Shown one piece after another: positions 59,586 to 64,000 of a stretch of DNA of 64,000 bases. The notes beneath the pieces are model-generated. The model did not search any database and was not told where the DNA came from. It saw only the letters and a list, made by a program, of their open reading frames with translations. The DNA is taken from the NCBI RefSeq assembly GCF_029784155.1, contig NC_073691.1, forward strand, positions 53,116,490 through 53,180,489. Direction: 5' to 3'. Each line of letters begins with the position of its first letter. Position 1 is the first letter of the stretch. This stretch comes from Uranotaenia lowii (Eukaryota; Arthropoda; Insecta; Diptera; Culicidae). The translations under genes and the position numbers were made by a program.

Positions 59586-62098
59586 TTATTTTTGGAACCT
59601 AATCATTATATTGCCTCCACTGTTTTCAGCTAAATACTGTTTTGGTAAGTTTAATACGATCATTCTTTCTGGTATAAGCGTTTTAATATCATTGAAGTTG
59701 TAAAATGTTTGCTGGAGGAGAGGGGGTCTCAGATAAATTTCATATAAAATTTGACAGAACTCGATCAATTTACTAACTATTCCCACCACATTGGCACTCA
59801 TAGAAGTTAAAAGAAATAAGATGATTTAGATATAAAAAGACGTTTCCCGTATTTGTTAAAGAGACTTATGAAAATCCCTGAAAAAAAATTAAAAAGACTT
59901 CGATACAAAACGATCAAACATATGAAACATTTGACAAAATTCAAATGAATTTCGTGATATTTTCATTCAAAATCGATGCAAACCATATTAGGTATGGAAT
60001 GGTATTCGTTTACAGCAATTTTTATGATGTTTTGAGATCCCTCCCTCTTGAGAAAGTAATTAATAAAAAAAAAGGTTTTCGACTGAGATTTTTAAGACCC
60101 CTCATTCCTTATAGTGGGTGGGAGATGGAGGCTCCCATTATTTGGCATAACCTTAGTATATCAAGCAGATGAAAGTGAATTTGGCATGGTGGGGTATTTG
60201 GGGAAATATTTTCTATGATGATTTGAGACTCCTCAATACCCTCAGATGGAAGATAGAAAGGGAAGAAAAGGCTCCCATAGAATTTCTTCTATACCTAATA
60301 GGGTGCCCCTTAGCTATTTGGAAGTTTTTAAAAGCCAAAATTTCAATGCTCCCAACCCCTAACATTGATCCGTTTATCAAGATTGCAATCTGAATAAAAT
60401 TGACCTTTGATTTGAAAACTCTAAGGAGACCCTTAAACGCCTTTTGAAAAATGTATGAAAAATGGTAAAAATAACCATTCATATAATCATAATTAATTCT
60501 GGCAACACTGTAAATATTTCCAAACTAGATTGAAGAAAAGATTTTAAGCCTTAAATAGCAAAACTTTCTAAAAAATAACAAGTAGTTTTGGATTAAACGA
60601 AAATATATAGATAACCTTTTTGTTTTGATATTTTTTTCATACATTTTGTTTGGGAAAATATGAGAAATCTAAAATATTCAAATGAATCTGCAGCTTTCCT
60701 CGCTTAGTTTATTTTTTGCCTCATTTTAAAAACTTTCTCCTGAACTTTAAATCTGCAGACTGTTTTTTCTGTGAATCTTTTACAAGAATTTTATCTTTTT
60801 TTTCCTGAATGAACTTCACACATGTTTCTGTTATTTTGTTAACAACTATCAATTGAGGCGCTTGGGATCAGAGGGGTGCAAGTGCCTAAATGATAGTTTC
60901 GAGAAAACGCACTTCAGAGTTGTGAAAGTGTTCGATTTTTCATATTTTTTTCGAATTCGAGCAGTTTAATTTCCATCGAAAAAGTGTTCAAAAATATTAT
61001 TTTGAAAAAATCGAGTGTTCCACCAGATGTACATTGAAACATGAAGAATCGTTAGGTATGCTTAATTATAAATTGATTGTTCCCGTTTTTAACAAACTTA
61101 AGGTTTTTATCAGATCTGAAAGGACATACATATTCAAAGAAATTTAGTAACGTTACAAGCGTTACTCTTTGTCGATGATTTCTCTTCTTTTTTTTTATCG
61201 GTCATCTTTTATATTTACTCATTTGTAGCTTTCATACCATGGTTTGGCTTGATATTTCAGCTGTTTTTGTGAATGTAAAATCTTCACCCAATAATAGCTT
61301 GAGAATAGTCAGAATCTAAATATCAGATTTGTTATGAATATGTTCCAAAAACAGCTTTATTGTTTATAAGGATACACCTTGAAGGGCTTCTGTTATCGGA
61401 GGCTAAGCCTTGTCAAAGTTGCCAGTTTTAAATTCATTTATATTGGTTCGAGCTATCACAAGCAATGGGTGATAATTTTTTTTTTCTGTTATACCTTAAA
61501 CTTTCATCAAGATCGATGGTGTAGTGTATTAAAATTATAAAATGAACTTGAAAATTAAAACAAAACTTTATTCAAACAGTTTTAAGTTCTAAAAAAAAGA
61601 AGGAAAGATATTGAAAATCTGAATGAAAATGTTTAATATTACAAGTGAGGAACCCCCTTGTAATAATATATCGAATAGTTTTACCCCGTTAAGGGGCCAA
61701 CTAGAGTAAACATTGTAGAATAGTTCCCGCATTTTTATTTTTTTTTTTTGTTGAAGAAATAAGCCCAAATTTTTACAATACCTAGCAATATCTGTGAATT
61801 TGATCTAAAATGTCAAATTTTTTTTACATAAAATCTCGACTTATCTAAGCATAATTCAGAGATAGTTCGAAAAAAAACTATAGCCAAGTGATTAAAACCA
61901 CCTTAAATTTTAATTTTTTTCCATCAAAACACGTCAGCAGCGTTCGAATCTCTTTTCAAACTATAAAAAAAAACAAATGGGATAAAACAAGCACAGAAAA
62001 ATGGGTCCTAATTTATACTTCGAGTTACTTTATATGTTCACTTTATGTAGAAAACCCTGGCAGGTCCGGAATAAATCCAGGGAATCTGGAATGCATAC

Positions 62099-62811
62099 TA
62101 GGATTGTTCGATTTTCTGGAAAAGATCGATCTCTTGGATCGATTCAGAAGAACGGTCGTAGTCCACCTAAAAATTGAAGCTCGAGGATCGATACTTGATA
62201 GATCGATCTTTTCCATTTCCAACAAGGTACGTTTCAAAGTACTCAAACTCATTGTATCGAAATCTACAAACAAAAATTCCACAAAAGAAAATTCAATTTT
62301 AAGTATCAATTTTGACAAGATTAAGGGTGCCATATGTACTATGTAAATGAATACTATGTAAATAAATAAAATAAGGGTGCCATAATTTTCCGAAATAAGT
62401 GCAAATTTTAGCAAAACTCATGAATTAATGATTAATAAACAGCAACACTTCAATCATTTCACATTAGCAGATTTCAAGTCGTACTTTATTTATATTCTGA
62501 TAAAATTTGTACAAAAATTTCGTTCAAGGACTCGAAAATTAAAAAAAAAAATGTATAAATGCTCAATTTAGGTTTTTGGATTTTTTTTGTAAATAAAGTG
62601 GTTAAATTTTGAGAAAACTGGGTTTGTTTTTCAACGAAACCTACAATTTTCCCACCTTTTCTAAAATTTATAAAATAAATTAAGGTAGGTCCGGGTAAAA
62701 CCGGTCAATTTGGCAAGCTATTAATGTTGTCACAATGATGACACAAAGATGTCACATTTTGAATTGAAAAGATCGATCTTCCAAAGATCGATCCAAGATC
62801 GACCAATCCTA
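62099..62811. mobile_element. hAT-type MITE rich in GATCGATC
   Basis: The ends are TAGGATTG and CAATCCTA. Flanks are ATGCATAC (62091-62098) and ATGCATAT (62812-62819), a nearly exact 8-bp duplication. Subterminal inverted copies of AAAGATCGATC occur at both ends. The 152-codon frame at 61888-62346 crosses its left edge and is not a gene. Confidence 0.8.
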
Positions 62812-62819
62812 ATGCATAT

Positions 62820-64000
62820 TTCAGAAGTTTCCTGCGTATCAAGCATTATTTTCTGATAAGAAAGTGTTTACACCTCTTATAAAAAATGTAATGGCTTCAA
62901 CGGGAGATAGATTTTTTTTTCTAAGGGACATCACGTTTAAAAAGATCGTAAAAGAGAAAAAAACAGTCTAGAGGTCACATGTAATCTAAGGATTTAGATG
63001 ACAACTTAAGATATGAAGAGAGGATTGCTGGCATGGTAGAGGTTTGATAGAAATGTTTGGAAGAAATTTGATATCAATTGAATGGACAGCTAGTTTAGTT
63101 AAAAATGCAAGTATAAGGAAAAGCCTGATATTGTAAAAACCTTTTAAATGGATTGACAGCCATCCTTCAAATGAATATAAAAAAAACATCGAAATAATCT
63201 TGCTTGCTTAAAGTACCAAGATTTAGTAAGTTAAAAACAATTTAAATAAAAAAAAAAAATAACTAGGAACGACTCTTTTTATACTGTTTGATAAGAAGTG
63301 TTTATTTAGTTGCCAGAGAAGCTCAGCCTGAACATGTAAAGAAACCATATGACTAACATAGGAGAAGGTCGGGCAAGATGGACACTAGACCGCTGCCAAA
63401 ATTGACATTTTGCTCCCGTACATTTTTTCATGCCATTTAGGTCACTAAACTTATCAGTGTATAATTTGAGATGATTTGGTTGATTCCTGAACGTCAACGC
63501 ATATCAATTTTGAATAGAAGAATTTTTTTTTTGCATATTCAATGATCAAGTAAATTCAAAACAAGCTTGAAATTAAGTTAAAAATGAAGTTTTAATGAAA
63601 AGTTTGTCTTTAATTGTTGGTTTAGCTGTTTCTTAAGCTTAATTTTTTGCGGACATGAGAACAAGCTAAGAATTTCACGAAAAAAGTAATAACCATTTAG
63701 AAAAAAATTAATCCTAGGAAAAGTATAAACAAATGGCAGGCTTTGCTTGCTAAAGTTATCAATGATTTCATGATGTTGTCACCTTGATTCGTGGGACGAG
63801 CTAGATTTAAACACAGGTGTGTCTGCCTCTGCATACAAAACGATCCTTGCTTGTTCAGTTTCTATCGATGGTTGATTCTATGGTTCAGAATCGTAGAACC
63901 TATGGTAGCAGCTTTAAGTGACGTTTTCTCAACAACGACAACAACTTCACAGGCTAGCGCGCTTGAGACCAGCTGGTTTTCTTTTCAATCAGATTAAAAA
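62820..64000. other. AT-rich non-coding DNA at window end
   Basis: No gene or complete repeat was found. A fragment GGTCGGGCAAGATGGACACT (63368-63387) looks like a repeat end. A plus frame at 63791-63997 stays open almost to the window edge and cannot be judged. Confidence 0.3.

Noticed and set aside
59945..60482. Frames of 74-89 codons on both strands
   Set aside because: Overlapping, AT-rich, no domain and no splice context. A search for receptor TM1-TM4 sequence here was negative.
61888..62346. 152-codon plus-strand frame
   Set aside because: Its right part lies inside a hAT MITE with an 8-bp duplication; the sequence is low in complexity.

Overview
This window is eukaryotic, AT-rich, intron- and transposon-dominated DNA, most likely from a culicine mosquito. 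The evidence is an insect-type aminergic GPCR with a very large intron, an R1/LOA-clade non-LTR retrotransposon, many TA-flanked and 8-bp-TSD MITEs, tRNA-derived SINE-like units, and a CCTTTCT..AGAAAGG / GACTCAGCTCGACGA repeat that I recall from Aedes-type genomes. The species cannot be fixed from the sequence alone. No bacterial, CRISPR or rRNA features are present.

The only host gene I can support firmly lies on the minus strand. It is the 3' part of an alpha2-adrenergic-like octopamine receptor. An exon with transmembrane segment 5 (54881-55039) is joined in phase 0 across a 15.2 kb intron to the terminal exon (38610-39677), which carries a long intracellular loop 3, TM6, TM7 and helix 8. 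A T-rich (minus-strand A-rich) stretch from 38609 to about 37150 is the likely 3' UTR. Exons for TM1-TM4 must lie beyond base 64000.

Layout: 1-5900 is AT-rich MITE-rich DNA. 5900-8400 is a less AT-rich island with a coding-like open frame (7710-7988). 8400-14490 is a 6 kb satellite of an 11-bp unit with higher-order structure. 14500-16400 is another non-repetitive island. 16450-24000 holds MITEs, some nested, and a retrotransposon RNase H relic. 25900-27480 is T-rich and UTR-like. 27667-28722 is a TA-flanked element carrying a heptamer minisatellite. 30000-35350 holds a MITE, a foldback and a decayed non-LTR retrotransposon with two MITEs nested in its reverse transcriptase. 35890-36874 is a coding-like pseudogene split by a MITE. 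37100-39700 is the receptor 3' UTR and last exon. 39700-54880 is the receptor intron: a hAT MITE, a mariner-like relic, a tiny palindromic insertion, two arrays of a 13-bp satellite, an R1/LOA relic interrupted by a 2.26 kb hAT element with a decayed transposase, further MITEs, and a retroposed insert with a 22-bp target duplication. 55040-64000 is upstream intron with a second, degenerate satellite (56640-58980) and more MITEs.

Nothing here is an operon or a working multi-gene system. The interest is in repeat biology: satellites with regular higher-order spacing, insertions whose exact removal restores the reading frame of their host element, and a few coding-like islands that lack an identity.
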